Positions 1-9,418 of a stretch of 46,041 nucleotides of DNA are shown here, piece by piece. The first letter of the stretch is position 1. Every line of letters starts with the position of its first letter. The translations under genes were made by a program, and so were the position numbers. Source of the DNA: Planctomycetaceae bacterium (lineage in GTDB: Bacteria; Planctomycetota; Planctomycetia; Planctomycetales; Planctomycetaceae); contig JAGQPX010000082.1 of assembly GCA_020426505.1 (NCBI GenBank), positions 1-46,041 on the forward strand, read 5' to 3'. The notes below the pieces were generated by a model. That model had not been told where the DNA came from and did not search any database. It saw only the letters and a list, made by a program, of their open reading frames with translations.

Positions 1-333
1 TCGCTGGGAACTGTTTCAGAAATCCAGGACATGGTCAATGATTCATTCTCCACGACAAAGTGGTCAGACGAACAACACGGCCACTACGTCGCAATCGATG
101 AATCATTCACCATGAGCTTTTTCATCTCTTCGGAAAATGAGACACAAGGCATGGTCATCGACGTGCGAGGTGGACGCGAATCGATTCCTGCCGTTGTCGA
201 ATTCGCCAGGAAAAATGACTTGCAGTTGTTTGATTGCTCAGCAACCTGGATGAATCTCGACGATCCATCAGACGAAGGCTGGCGTGGCTACGACTCGCTT
301 CGTCGTAGTGCACTGAACGAGCGCAGCGAATGA
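1..333 (+). CDS. Hypothetical protein, C-terminal part (5' end outside window)
   Basis: The frame is open from the first base of the window, so the gene probably starts upstream; the first ATG inside is at 31. The visible part ends in a compact acidic region with the pattern VRGG near residue 46 and LFDCSATWMNLDDPSDEGWRGY near the end (quoted in two pieces: LFDCSATWMNLDD and PSDEGWRGY). I recall this pattern from small conserved bacterial proteins of unknown function, but I cannot name the family. No signal peptide or membrane segment is visible in the part seen. It runs towards the ligase gene on the other strand, 25 bases away. Function unknown. Confidence 0.6.
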   Translation, partial: SLGTVSEIQDMVNDSFSTTKWSDEQHGHYVAIDESFTMSFFISSENETQGMVIDVRGGRESIPAVVEFARKNDLQLFDCSATWMNLDDPSDEGWRGYDSLRRSALNERSE

Positions 334-358
334 CTTCATCGCTTACTTGCTCAACTGA

Positions 359-1660
359 TCAAACATCCCGCCGCACAAACCGTCGTCCCTTCATCTCGAA
401 GCGAGGCAAGTCATCGATCCCAACCGGCACCACCTCTGCCTGGAAGTTGAGACGTTTGCGAAGTGTATTCGCCACTTGATCGACCAGCCCCCATGTGGCG
501 TCGTTTGCTGCGACTTCGGGAGTCGGTTCGATCTCAATCTTGAGGTGAGGCATGCTTTTTTTGGTCTCAACTGTGATGCGAAATTCCGCAATCGCGTCGA
601 ACTCTCTCAGGATGGCTTCGATGCTCGAGGGGAAGACATTATTACCACGAACCGTGACCATATCATCCATACGGCCAATGATGCCTCCTTCAAGCCGCAA
701 CAGTTCGCAACCGCTGGGACAAGGATTGGTCGCGGCACGAACCCGGTCGCCAGTCTTGTAGCGAATCACGGGCTGTCCGATGCGTCCGAGATTAGTGATG
801 ATCAACTCCCCTTCCACGCCCGGTTCCACCTGTTGTCCGTCAGCATCGACAATCTCAGCGATGCACTCAGTCTCCAGAATGAGCATGCCTCCCGGTGCAT
901 CGATTGGCTCGACGCCGAGTGCACCGATGTCCGTCATGCCCCAGTGATCAATCAGCTGCGCCCCCCATGCCGCTTCGATCTTCTCACGTGTCGCAGGAAT
1001 GTTGGCTCCCGGTTCACCCGCGACGATGAGTAAGCGGACATCATTCTCTCTCAGGTCGACTCCTTCCGCCTCCGCGACTTCGGCCATTCGCAACGCATAT
1101 GTCGGCGTGCAGCAGACGACAGTTGCCTGTAACTCGCTGATGAGATTGATCCGCTGTTCGGTACTCATGCCCCCCATCGGCACGGAGAGATTCCCCTGTC
1201 GATGCGAGCCATCAAACGCGGCCCAGAAGCCGATGAATGGACCGAACGAAAACGGAAAGGCGAGGACGTCCTCAGGTGTCACCCCGGCTAGTCGGTAGAT
1301 CTGGCTCCAGCAACGCATGAACCAGTCCCAGCTCTCGTCCGTATCGAGCCAGCGCATCGGCCGACCGGTCGTGCCTGACGTCTGATGCAACCGGCAGTAG
1401 TTCTCACGTGGAAACGTCAGATTCGTGCCGAACGGCGGATGCTCGTTCTGATCGTCCACCAACTCCTGCTTTGTCGAGAAGGGGAGCCTGCGGAAGTCGT
1501 CGAGCGTGCGAACCGACGTCAGATCGAGTCCCGCCTCTGCGTATTTGCGGGACCAAAACGCATTGTTCCCGTCGACCGCGACCAGCAGATTCTGCAGAAG
1601 TCTAATCTGCCGCACTTCGATTTCAGCTCTGGGAAGTCGTTCCAAAGGGGTGTCATTCAT
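359..1660 (-). CDS. PaaK-like phenylacetate-CoA ligase family protein (adenylate-forming)
   Basis: A 433-residue member of the ANL adenylate-forming superfamily, PaaK branch. The AMP-binding P-loop TSGTTGRP is at residues 94-101. The ribose-binding YKTGDR and the C-terminal hinge/lid (GRMDDMVTVRGNNVFPSSIE, about residues 330-350) are present. PaaK enzymes activate an aryl or other carboxylic acid to the acyl-AMP and then the CoA thioester in the cytoplasm. Length is normal for the family. The start at 1660 is an ATG. No other phenylacetate catabolism gene is near, so the substrate cannot be inferred and I give no gene symbol. The family is also used for quinolone, bile-acid or natural-product acyl activation. 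Family assignment is sure; substrate is open. Confidence 0.9.
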   Translation of the reverse strand: MNDTPLERLPRAEIEVRQIRLLQNLLVAVDGNNAFWSRKYAEAGLDLTSVRTLDDFRRLPFSTKQELVDDQNEHPPFGTNLTFPRENYCRLHQTSGTTGRPMRWLDTDESWDWFMRCWSQIYRLAGVTPEDVLAFPFSFGPFIGFWAAFDGSHRQGNLSVPMGGMSTEQRINLISELQATVVCCTPTYALRMAEVAEAEGVDLRENDVRLLIVAGEPGANIPATREKIEAAWGAQLIDHWGMTDIGALGVEPIDAPGGMLILETECIAEIVDADGQQVEPGVEGELIITNLGRIGQPVIRYKTGDRVRAATNPCPSGCELLRLEGGIIGRMDDMVTVRGNNVFPSSIEAILREFDAIAEFRITVETKKSMPHLKIEIEPTPEVAANDATWGLVDQVANTLRKRLNFQAEVVPVGIDDLPRFEMKGRRFVRRDV

Positions 1661-1676
1661 GGTTTGCCTCTGTCAG

Positions 1677-1766
1677 ATAGAACGCAGATGACGCGGATCA
1701 TTCGGGTTTCTGCGGATGAATTCATCTGCGTCAATCTGTGAAATCCGTGTCATCCATGGTCTATTC
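1677..1766. repeat. Inverted-repeat element, CGGAT family (copy 1)
   Basis: An imperfect inverted repeat upstream of the PaaK-like gene. The left arm carries AACGCAGATGACGCGGAT and the right arm carries AAATCCGTGTCATCCATGG; the reverse complement of the right arm aligns with the left. The core GATGACGCGGAT or its complement recurs at 30878-30966, 35089-35189 and 35466-35492. Probably a dispersed non-coding palindromic element. Confidence 0.75.
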
Positions 1767-1887
1767 TCTTCACATGTCGTAACTCTCGTGAGGCATTGAC
1801 ATTACCAGAGATGTCTCATGCGTTCCATCAGTTCGGGCTGGAGGACTCCCGCTTAAGTCGTCGATTGATGCGTGTCGATCTTGGTTG

Positions 1888-2448
1888 ATGACGGATTCAC
1901 TGCTGCCTGCCCACACGGATCAGACCTCAATGCCTCAAGCTGCGCGCGACAAGCTCCACCTCGGCTTTCTACGGATCGTTGCCACCGAAGCCGGCTACGT
2001 CGGCGGGATGCTCGTGACCAACCGGCTCGGCCGACCGCTCGAGTTCCAGTGTACGACCCCAGTCAAAGCCAACCGCACGCAGGAGATTCTGTACGGTCCC
2101 ACCCTGAAGCCGTTTCTGTTCAGCGAACTCATCGGCGTCACGCTCATCGACAGGCTGCAGGTCAAGCCGGACATCGTGCTCATCGATCAGCAGGCTCTGC
2201 TCGATCTGCGTAAGCACGTGTCATTGCCGATCGCCTGTCTGTTGGAAGATGCGAAGGACAGTCACGACCTGCCGGACGAATCCCGCGTTTCGCTGGGGGC
2301 TCAGTCGCTTCAGGTCCACGTGGAACACACATGCGACGTCGAAGCGATCCAACAATGGACGGGCACCATCCCCGGCGACGCAGACCTTCGCGAACCCCTC
2401 GACCGAGTGCGGGAGGCCTTGGAGGAAACCCTTCGCTCCGCCGCGTGA
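1888..2448 (+). CDS. Conserved hypothetical protein, 186 aa
   Basis: I do not recognise this protein. It is soluble, with no signal peptide or membrane segment. The middle part alternates hydrophobic strands with polar turns (for example GGMLVTNRLGRPLEFQC near residues 40-56), followed by a second alpha/beta-like stretch (KPDIVLIDQQALLDLR). A TTG lies just upstream at 1885 but the adjacent ATG at 1888 is the better start. The next gene on the same strand, an SNF2 helicase, begins 142 bases downstream beyond a palindromic repeat, so the two may be cotranscribed. Codon use and the long open frame support a real gene. Function unknown. Confidence 0.75.
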   Translation: MTDSLLPAHTDQTSMPQAARDKLHLGFLRIVATEAGYVGGMLVTNRLGRPLEFQCTTPVKANRTQEILYGPTLKPFLFSELIGVTLIDRLQVKPDIVLIDQQALLDLRKHVSLPIACLLEDAKDSHDLPDESRVSLGAQSLQVHVEHTCDVEAIQQWTGTIPGDADLREPLDRVREALEETLRSAA

Positions 2449-2462
2449 ATTGCCCCACTCTC

Positions 2463-2567
2463 GGGTGGCACACCCAGACCAACGGGATGGGTGTGGCGCA
2501 CGGGGACAGTGATCACCCCCTCACCTGCGATCGACCACGCCCTTCCTGACGTCAGGGCGTGCCACCC
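2463..2567. repeat. Inverted repeat between the 186-aa gene and the SNF2 gene
   Basis: GGGTGGCACACCC at 2463-2475 pairs with GGGCGTGCCACCC at 2555-2567 (one mismatch). A perfect 12-base palindrome, CCTGACGTCAGG, lies just inside the right arm at 2544-2555. There is no T-run, so a simple intrinsic terminator is not shown; it looks like another dispersed palindromic element filling the intergenic gap. Confidence 0.6.
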
Positions 2568-2590
2568 CAACGCAAATCTGGGCGACAAGC

Positions 2591-4504
2591 ATGACACCCG
2601 ACGACACTCTCGCATTGCATAACGTCTCGCTCGGCATGGGAACTCCTGATGTCCCCGTGACCGGGATGAACAGTGCCTTGCGACGGTTGCCCAAGGTCGA
2701 GACATCGGAGACAGGGGTCACACTGCGGCCCGGTTTTGTTCCCGCATGGAAGCCATACTGGCCCAAGCCGAAGACGGTGGCACTCACCTTTCCGGAAGGG
2801 ATCGAGTTCCTGCCTCCCAAGCGTGAGAACGACGATCGAGAATTGAAGTCAATCGCCCCGCCGGTGGCCAAGTCAGACAAGGATAGGAGCAAGCCCAAGA
2901 GGCCGACCCGCATCAAGCCGCCGTCGGATGCCCTGTCGCTGCAGGACCGGCTGTTCTACGTGCTGCAGCCGCCACTCGAATCGTGGCTGCGCGGGCAGGA
3001 ACTGATCATGCCGTTCGAGCCCTTCCCCTATCAGTACGAGGGGATCGCCTGGCTGTTCTCGCAGAAATGCGCCCTGCTCGCTGACGAGATGGGACTCGGC
3101 AAGACGATGCAGACGATCACCGCGCTCCGTCTGCTCCTGCGTGCCGGTCAGGCGAGACGCATCCTGCTCGTCTGTCCCAAGCCTCTCATCCCCAACTGGC
3201 AACGCGAGTTCAAACTCTGGGCCGAGGAACTCCCCGTCACCACGATCGAAGGCAACGGCTCCCGCCGCCGAGCCATCTGGCAGATCCCCGGCTCGATCAT
3301 TCTCCTGGCGAACTATGAGTTGGTCGTGAGAGACTTCGCAGAGATGCAGAAGGAGTTGAGTGTCGAGAGTGGAGAGTTAAGGGACGGCCTCGGTCGCGTT
3401 AGACGTCGTCGAAACCACGAGACAGCTGGAGAGAGTCACTCAACTCTCGACTCTCAACTCTCAAATCTCCCTCAATTCGACCTCGTTGTCCTCGACGAAG
3501 CGCAGCGGATCAAAAACCGGGAATCGACAACCGCTCAGGTCATTCGTGACATCCCTCGCAAGCGGAGTCTTTGTCTGACCGGCACACCAATTGAGAACCG
3601 TCCGGAGGAACTGGCCTCGCTGTTCGAGTTCATGGGCGTCATCCCGCCTGCCGGCTCGCCCGATATCCGCCAGCTCTCACGACTGAGCGAGGACTACATC
3701 CTTCGCCGGACGAAAGACCTCGTCGCGACCGACCTCCCGCCTCGACTTGACCGCGACGAGATCATTGAACTCACGCCAGCTCAACGCATCGCTTACGAAC
3801 AGGCCGAGAAAGACGGCGTGATGCATCTTAACGAGATGGGCGAGGAGATCTCGATCCAGAACGTGTTCGAACTCGTGCTTCGGCTCAAGCAAATCTCCAA
3901 CATGGACCCGCTGACGGGTGAGTCTGCCAAGTGCGATCGACTCGTCGCAGACATGGAGGAAATCGCAGCCTCGGGCGGCAAGGCAATCCTCTTCTCGCAG
4001 TGGACCAAGACCATCGACTGGCTCGCAGACAAGACCAAAGACTACGGCCGCCTCGTCTATCACGGCGGTGTCCCCATCAGCAAACGTGAGCCGATCCTCG
4101 ACCAATTCAAGAACGACCCGGACAGTCATCTTTTGCTGATGAGTTACGGTACCGGAGCGGTCGGGCTCAATCTGCAATTCGCCGGTTACGTGTTCCTCTA
4201 CGACCGCTGGTGGAACCCGGCCGTCGAAGATCAAGCGATCAACCGTGCCCACCGCATCGGCGCGACCGAGTCCCAGATCATCGTCAGCAAATTCATCTGC
4301 AAGGACACAATCGAAGAACGCATCGACCTCGTCCTCAGACAAAAGCGGGAACTCTTCAACCGCGTTCTGGGTGAGGGCGACAACGACAACGCCTCGCTCA
4401 GCCTCAACGCAAACGAAATCTTCGGCCTCTTCGACCTCAAAGCCCGCACCAAAAAGGGCGACGCGAAACCAATCGGCCCGAAAGCCGCAGACGTCGCCGC
4501 GTAA
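2591..4504 (+). CDS. SNF2-family DEAD/DEAH helicase-like ATPase
   Basis: A 637-residue SNF2/RapA-type ATP-dependent DNA translocase. Helicase motif I (DEMGLGKT, residues 165-172), motif II (DEAQ from residue 302), motif III (LTGTPIENR), motif V ([11 protein letters not shown]) and motif VI ([14 protein letters not shown]) are all present and in order, so both RecA lobes are complete. An N-terminal extension of about 140 residues is low in recognisable motifs. Such proteins remodel protein-DNA or polymerase-DNA complexes, but the partner is unknown here. The sequence between motif Ia and motif II carries about 40 extra residues (about 253-294) made by an inverted-repeat element read in frame; see that feature. 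The start is the ATG at 2591. Confidence 0.93.
   Translation: MTPDDTLALHNVSLGMGTPDVPVTGMNSALRRLPKVETSETGVTLRPGFVPAWKPYWPKPKTVALTFPEGIEFLPPKRENDDRELKSIAPPVAKSDKDRSKPKRPTRIKPPSDALSLQDRLFYVLQPPLESWLRGQELIMPFEPFPYQYEGIAWLFSQKCALLADEMGLGKTMQTITALRLLLRAGQARRILLVCPKPLIPNWQREFKLWAEELPVTTIEGNGSRRRAIWQIPGSIILLANYELVVRDFAEMQKELSVESGELRDGLGRVRRRRNHETAGESHSTLDSQLSNLPQFDLVVLDEAQRIKNRESTTAQVIRDIPRKRSLCLTGTPIENRPEELASLFEFMGVIPPAGSPDIRQLSRLSEDYILRRTKDLVATDLPPRLDRDEIIELTPAQRIAYEQAEKDGVMHLNEMGEEISIQNVFELVLRLKQISNMDPLTGESAKCDRLVADMEEIAASGGKAILFSQWTKTIDWLADKTKDYGRLVYHGGVPISKREPILDQFKNDPDSHLLLMSYGTGAVGLNLQFAGYVFLYDRWWNPAVEDQAINRAHRIGATESQIIVSKFICKDTIEERIDLVLRQKRELFNRVLGEGDNDNASLSLNANEIFGLFDLKARTKKGDAKPIGPKAADVAA
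3355..3458. repeat. Inverted-repeat element inside the SNF2 gene, in frame (GTTGAG family)
   Basis: The left arm at 3355-3376 begins GTTGAGTGTCGAGAGT. The right arm at 3437-3458 is its reverse complement with about 19 of 22 matches (read on the other strand: GTTGAGAGTCGAGAGTTGAG). The insert encodes a Ser/Glu/Arg-rich peptide before the DEAQ motif, where other SNF2 proteins have only a short loop. The helicase frame is intact on both sides. Related single-arm sequences occur at 7303-7330, 8261-8290 and 36680-36711. Confidence 0.8.
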
Positions 4505-4547
4505 CGGGTTCGTGTAGCTGGATTCGCCAGAGTTCAGCTACCGTCGA

Positions 4548-7286
4548 CTACTCCCCCTCTTTGAAGTCACCCGCGACAGCGAGGGCGATGCGTTTGGGGT
4601 CGATGTATTTGCGGAGGGCTTCGTTGACGTCTTCGACGGTGAGTGCGTTGATCTTACTCTCCAGGTCGGCGTAGTAGTCCATTGTGCGGCCGACGAAGAG
4701 TGAGGACCGCAAAATGGCGGCAAGTTGGTTGTCTTCGGAGCGTTCGACTTTTTCCTTTTCGAGATAACCTTGTTTGGCGGCTGCAAGTTCTTCTGTGGTG
4801 ATGCCGTCTTTCAGCAGGCGTTCGACTTCCTCCCGGATGGCGGTCTCGACTTTGGGCATATTAGCCGGGTTGGCGATCGCATACATCCCGAAGGTGGTCC
4901 GCTGATCGACCGGCTGAGCCGACATGAACGAACCGATGCCGTATGACAGACCTTCCTGCTGGCGGACCCGGTCGCCGAGACGGGACGAGAGGCCGCTGCT
5001 GCCGAGGATAAAGTTGCCGATCACGAGGGCCGGGTAGTTCGGATCGCTGTCGGTCATGGGAAACACCGTCCCAGCGAAGTAGGTCGCATTCGGTTTGTCC
5101 GGCGTGTTGATCTGTTCACGAACGTTCGACACGTCGACGTCACCCGACTTCTCGACATGCGCGTACGGCCTGGAGGCTGTCCAGCTGTCGAAAATGTCCT
5201 CCAGCAACGGTTGAACCTCCTCGGGATCAAAGTCGCCGACGATCGCGAGGTCGCCGTGGGCACCATTCAGGTATTGCTCGTGAAGTTGCTGCACCTGTTC
5301 ACGCGTGAGCGACTTCCATTGGTCAATGCTCTCTTCGATGGTGGGGACGTAGCGAGGATCGTCTGCGGGGTAAGGGCTGATTGCGCGACTGATGAACGTT
5401 CTTGCGAGCGACGTCGGGTCGGACTGATTCTGTTCAAGGTCGGTGACCTGCTTGTTCTGGATGATGTCGAATTCACCCTGCGGAAAATTGGCCTCGTGAA
5501 GAATCTGCTTCAGAACCGACAGCGTCTCTGCCAGCGACTCACGTCGCGTCTGAATGCTGAAGCTGGCAGTGCCGAGGTCACCCGAAGGAGTGAGTTTGGT
5601 CCGAAGTTGATCCAGCTTGTCCTGAATCTCCTGCCGCGACATTGTTTTTGTGCCGCGTGTCATAAGCGTGGGAAGGACGGTCGTCGCTTTGTCCATGCCG
5701 GCTAGGTTGTCGACGTTGCCGTATCGGAGTTTCAGCGAGATGTTGACCGACTCTCCGCGGGTTTTCTTGGGCAGGAAAGCGACTTGGAGTCCGCCTGAGA
5801 GTTCGAACCGCTGTGTGCGGGCATCGATGTTCTCCGGAGAGACATCGAAGGCCTCACCCGTTGCGATCTGTTCGCGACCGCTGTAATCGCCGATCATCGA
5901 GGCGAGTTCGGGAGTTGGAGGCACGCTGATACGTTGCGGCTCCTCGGTGGGGAGGAACAGGCCGACGGTGCGGTTGTTCTGCGTGAGGTACTTCTGAGCG
6001 ACCGCTTGCACGCTCTCCGGGGTGACCTGCTCCAGACGGTCGCGATAGAGGAAGATCAGCCGCCAGTCGCCCTGGGCGGCCCACTCGCTCAGTTGGATCG
6101 CGACATTCTTGCTGTTGGTGAATGTCAGCTCCCATTGTTTGAGCCAGTAGGTCTTGGCCCGTTCGACCTCTTCCTCGGTCACGCCGTCTTCACCGATGCG
6201 TTCGTTGACTTCAAGCATCCTGCCAAGGACGTCGCGGGCATCGACTCCAGGAGTGACCTCCGCGATCAGTCGCAGGATGCCCGGATCGTGAAGAGCAAAT
6301 GCGGCACCAGTGATGCTGGAGGCTAGCTTGGTCTCGACGAGTGCTTGATATAGCCGACCGGAGGACGGTGCTGTCAGGATGCGTTCCAGCGTATCGATGG
6401 AAACGTACTCCGGATGTGGACCGGAAGGAATGTGGTACAACACCCCGGCGACAGCGACGTCACCGACCCGACGCAGACGCACCTCGCGCTCGCCGTCCTG
6501 ATATGGTTCTTCCGTGTACGTCTGCGGCAACTCGCGCTCCGGTGCGGGAATCTTACCGAATGAGTCCTCGATGTACTGCAGGGCCTTTTCGGGATCGAAC
6601 TGTCCCGCCACGACGACCATCGCATTGTCCGGCTGATAGTACTTGCGGTAGAAGGCGCGGAGACTTTCGATCGGCACCCGCTCGATGTCAGCCCGGTTGC
6701 CGATAGTGGACTTTCCATAATTGTGCCACTCGTAAGCAGCGCTCATCATCTTCTGGAAGAGGATGCCCGACGGACTGTTCTCCCCTCGCTCAAACTCGTT
6801 GCGGACGACCGTCATCTCGGAGTCCAAGTCCTCCTGCTTGACGAAACTGTTGATCATCCGATCGGCCTCGAGTTCGATCGCCGCTTTGAGGTTCTTGTCG
6901 TTGGCAGGAACGGTTTCGTAGTAGTTGGTGCGGTCGAGCCACGTCGTGCCGTTGAAATCGGCTCCCAGTTCCTGCAGCGTCGCCGGCACGTTGGGGTGAT
7001 CGGGCGTCCCCTTGAAGAGCATGTGCTCCAGCAGGTGAGCCATGCCCGCCTCGCCGTAGCCCTCGTGACGCGAGCCGACGAACACCGTCAAGCAGACTGT
7101 GAGCTTCGGCTTTGATGGATCGGGGAAAAGCAGCACCTTCATGCCGTTGTCGAGTCGGAATTCGGTGATGCCTTCAACGGACGTAATCATTTCCGTTCCT
7201 TCGGCTTGAATGGTGGCACTGCTCACAAAGCACACTCCCATGAACGCGGCGATCAGCGTGAGTCGTCCGGTCATTGTTCGATCCAT
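4548..7286 (-). CDS. Exported M16 (insulinase/pitrilysin) metallopeptidase, two domains
   Basis: A zinc metallopeptidase with two M16 halves in one chain of about 912 residues. The first half has the inverted zinc motif HLLEH, followed at the usual spacing of about 76 residues by the Glu of VVRNEFE. The second half has the fold but no HxxEH, as is usual for the non-catalytic half. From the chosen ATG at 7286 the protein starts with a short basic stretch and a hydrophobic segment ending near Ala-Glu (SSATIQAEG), a plausible Sec signal peptide, so it probably acts outside the cytoplasmic membrane. An upstream in-frame ATG at 7343 overlaps the rhomboid stop codon, but would add 19 residues encoded by a repeat in front of the signal. 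Both starts are possible. Confidence 0.9.
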   Translation of the reverse strand: MDRTMTGRLTLIAAFMGVCFVSSATIQAEGTEMITSVEGITEFRLDNGMKVLLFPDPSKPKLTVCLTVFVGSRHEGYGEAGMAHLLEHMLFKGTPDHPNVPATLQELGADFNGTTWLDRTNYYETVPANDKNLKAAIELEADRMINSFVKQEDLDSEMTVVRNEFERGENSPSGILFQKMMSAAYEWHNYGKSTIGNRADIERVPIESLRAFYRKYYQPDNAMVVVAGQFDPEKALQYIEDSFGKIPAPERELPQTYTEEPYQDGEREVRLRRVGDVAVAGVLYHIPSGPHPEYVSIDTLERILTAPSSGRLYQALVETKLASSITGAAFALHDPGILRLIAEVTPGVDARDVLGRMLEVNERIGEDGVTEEEVERAKTYWLKQWELTFTNSKNVAIQLSEWAAQGDWRLIFLYRDRLEQVTPESVQAVAQKYLTQNNRTVGLFLPTEEPQRISVPPTPELASMIGDYSGREQIATGEAFDVSPENIDARTQRFELSGGLQVAFLPKKTRGESVNISLKLRYGNVDNLAGMDKATTVLPTLMTRGTKTMSRQEIQDKLDQLRTKLTPSGDLGTASFSIQTRRESLAETLSVLKQILHEANFPQGEFDIIQNKQVTDLEQNQSDPTSLARTFISRAISPYPADDPRYVPTIEESIDQWKSLTREQVQQLHEQYLNGAHGDLAIVGDFDPEEVQPLLEDIFDSWTASRPYAHVEKSGDVDVSNVREQINTPDKPNATYFAGTVFPMTDSDPNYPALVIGNFILGSSGLSSRLGDRVRQQEGLSYGIGSFMSAQPVDQRTTFGMYAIANPANMPKVETAIREEVERLLKDGITTEELAAAKQGYLEKEKVERSEDNQLAAILRSSLFVGRTMDYYADLESKINALTVEDVNEALRKYIDPKRIALAVAGDFKEGE

Positions 7287-7302
7287 TGATATCTGTGGTG
7301 GT

Positions 7303-7330
7303 GGGTTGAATGTCGAAGGTCGAATGTTCA
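7303..7330. repeat. GTTGAATGTCGAAGG repeat arm upstream of the M16 gene
   Basis: A short iterated sequence (GGGTTGAATGTCGAAGGTCG) between the rhomboid stop and the likely M16 start. It resembles the GTTGAG-type arms found in the SNF2 and formate dehydrogenase genes. If the peptidase were started at the upstream ATG at 7343, this repeat would be translated. Confidence 0.5.
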
Positions 7331-7339
7331 GGAAAGACA

Positions 7340-8254
7340 TCATCGAATTCGTTTCAAGGTGACTGTTGCGGCGGCGGCTCCCATGCCGGCGAACAGCCCG
7401 CCGAGGTGGGCGCCGTTGGCGATCGGCCCCATCAGGCCAGTGGTGGCCAGCATCAGAAAGCCAAGCATGATGAAGACCAGATGTTGCGGCAAGGTCAACC
7501 CGCCACTCGGGTCCATCTGCCCGCTGATCCAGATGAAGCCGAACAGCCCCGCATCGACACCCGACATGCCTCCGAACGCCGGGCCATTCCAGTACAGCTG
7601 GACAAGATTGCCGACAATGGCCGTCAGGAGGAACAGGAGAATCATCGAGCGGCGACCTCGGACACGTTCAATCATCCCACCAAAGATGGCCAGCCAGTAC
7701 ACGTCGAGAATGAGATGAATTGGATCAAAGTGAATGAATGCGGGTGTCACGAGGCGCCAGACCTGACCGTTCGTTACGCCCGGCAACTGTCGGTAGTTCG
7801 CAGGGAACTTCGTGTAATCCCCGACTCGCGTCATTTGTGGAACGATCGAAACCTGCCCACCGAAGGCGTCGAGTTTCTTGCCGTACTGTGTTCCCAGCGT
7901 GATGATCGCACTGAGCACGATCAATGTGAACGTCACGGGAATCTTTGCGATGAGCGGTCGATTCCACTGTCGCGACAGGTTGATCTGCGACTTCTTCGCA
8001 GCGATCGCCTTCTGCACCTTCGCATGCCGCAATCGGTCCGCCTCGACGATGGCTTTGCGATACTTGTCCGCCTGAGGATTCTCTCGGAACTGATCTAACT
8101 CAGACTTCGTCTCCTCAATGCGGTCCTCATCATGCACCCAAATGGCCCACTCGTCACCAGCCGCATCGAGATCGGATTCGATCTCTTGCGTGAGCAGGTA
8201 GTCGCGAAATGTCTCTGCGGCTTCCTTGTCCGAGAGCGAGCCGATCCGTCGCAT
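7340..8254 (-). CDS. Rhomboid-family intramembrane serine protease (GlpG-like)
   Basis: A 304-residue polytopic membrane protease. The catalytic Ser is in GGMSGVDAGLFG (Ser 231) and the catalytic His in GAHLGG (His 283). The WRLVTPAFIHFDPIHLILD segment (residues 166-184) is the rhomboid WR/H region, with Asp where many members have Asn. About six hydrophobic segments lie between residues 100 and 300. The first 80 residues are a soluble cytoplasmic domain resembling the GlpG N-terminal domain. Rhomboids cleave single-pass membrane proteins within the bilayer. The stop codon at 7340 overlaps a possible ATG of the M16 peptidase gene, so the two proteases may be translationally coupled in one operon. 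Confidence 0.92.
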   Translation of the reverse strand: MRRIGSLSDKEAAETFRDYLLTQEIESDLDAAGDEWAIWVHDEDRIEETKSELDQFRENPQADKYRKAIVEADRLRHAKVQKAIAAKKSQINLSRQWNRPLIAKIPVTFTLIVLSAIITLGTQYGKKLDAFGGQVSIVPQMTRVGDYTKFPANYRQLPGVTNGQVWRLVTPAFIHFDPIHLILDVYWLAIFGGMIERVRGRRSMILLFLLTAIVGNLVQLYWNGPAFGGMSGVDAGLFGFIWISGQMDPSGGLTLPQHLVFIMLGFLMLATTGLMGPIANGAHLGGLFAGMGAAAATVTLKRIR

Positions 8255-8260
8255 GTGGGA

Positions 8261-8290
8261 AGAGTTGAAGGTTGAGAGTTAAGAGTTGAT
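8261..8290. repeat. GTTGAGAGTTAAGAGTTG repeat upstream of the rhomboid gene
   Basis: The iterated sequence AGAGTTGAAGGTTGAGAGTT continues into AAGAGTTG directly upstream of the rhomboid start. It belongs to the same loose family as the inverted-repeat arms in the SNF2 gene (3355-3458). Only one arm is seen here. Confidence 0.55.
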
Positions 8291-8363
8291 TGCGTCGCCT
8301 CGTGGAGAGCGTATCGTTCCACCGTGGGCAGTCACAAGGGAGGGAATCGCTGATTTTGCTGGG

Positions 8364-9356
8364 TCAAGCGTGCATTTCGACGACGTCCCGGTCGTGAAGC
8401 ACGTGCTCGCGTCCGACCGTCTGGCCATCCTGTGCGGATGTCCCCCATATCTTTGCATGCTTGAGCGATTCGGCAAGGTCACGATGCACTTTGAGTGCGA
8501 GATCCTCAACGGTTGACCCTTCAGGCAGCGTGAAAGGATCAACAAGTTCCGCCGGTTTTCCGGGTCTTTTGGTGTACGCTCGAATGACTCCGAGGGACTC
8601 GTATGCGGCGTTCCTAAGTTCGTCGACCGAGTCTGGCTGATCGAGATCAACGCGATGCACGGTCAAGTCAAAGTTCGGTTGCATCTCACGGAAGAATGTG
8701 AGTCGCTCGTCAGCATCAGGATCGTCGCCACGCGTCACGATCAGCAGCGACTTCACATGGACGATCGACATATCCTCTTCATCGAAGCCGGACCATGTGG
8801 CGAGGTGCGTCTTGCGGCTCTCTAGTTGGGTGATCACATCCGACGTTTGCTCGGGGGCATCGTCGCTGCTGCCATCGAAGCACAACAGCACGAGATCAGC
8901 CGAGCGGACGTACCCCGTGAGGTACGGCTCCACGTGCGAGTCGGTCACCGGCGGCGTGTCGATCAACTGCACCTTCACATCTTCCCAGGGCATCATCCCC
9001 GGCAGCGGCTCGCGGGTCGTAAACGGATAGTCTGCCACTTCCGGATCAGCATTGGTCAGCTCAGCGAGGACACGGCTCTTCCCTGCATTCGGACCACCCA
9101 GCAATATGACGGTGCCCGCTCCCTGACGTGGAATGCGATAGCTGCGTGCGCTCTTGCCCGCAGCTTTCTCTGTCTGGACTTCGGCTCGAGTCTCCTTCAA
9201 CCTCGTCTTGAGGTCCGCCTGCAGATGGTCGGTCCCCTTGTGCTTGGGCATCAGCCGCAGCATCTCCTCCAGACACGCCACCCGTTCCTCCGCCGACTGC
9301 GCACGCCGATACGCGTCTTCGGCCTTGTGGTACATGGGTGTGAGATTCGCGGGCAT
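8364..9356 (-). CDS. DRG/Obg-like GTPase with C-terminal TGS domain
   Basis: A 330-residue protein of the Obg/DRG branch of P-loop GTPases. A helical N-terminal region (1-75) precedes the G domain. G1 is GGPNAGKS (87-94), the threonines of G2 lie in YPFTTREPLPGMM, and G3 is DTPP (133-136) in place of the usual DTPG or DxxG. The G4 position reads LIVTRGD instead of NKxD, so guanine recognition may be altered. The TGS domain fills residues 270-330 (PEGSTVEDLALKVHRDL), as in DRG proteins, which act on ribosomes or in translation-related stress. It lies between the rhomboid gene and the multidomain protease gene on the same strand; no functional link is evident. Confidence 0.88.
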   Translation of the reverse strand: MPANLTPMYHKAEDAYRRAQSAEERVACLEEMLRLMPKHKGTDHLQADLKTRLKETRAEVQTEKAAGKSARSYRIPRQGAGTVILLGGPNAGKSRVLAELTNADPEVADYPFTTREPLPGMMPWEDVKVQLIDTPPVTDSHVEPYLTGYVRSADLVLLCFDGSSDDAPEQTSDVITQLESRKTHLATWSGFDEEDMSIVHVKSLLIVTRGDDPDADERLTFFREMQPNFDLTVHRVDLDQPDSVDELRNAAYESLGVIRAYTKRPGKPAELVDPFTLPEGSTVEDLALKVHRDLAESLKHAKIWGTSAQDGQTVGREHVLHDRDVVEMHA

Positions 9357-9418
9357 TGTGGGAGATCGGGACTCAGAAATGGGAGATGAATAGACAACTT
9401 GTCATTGACGGCATCTCT

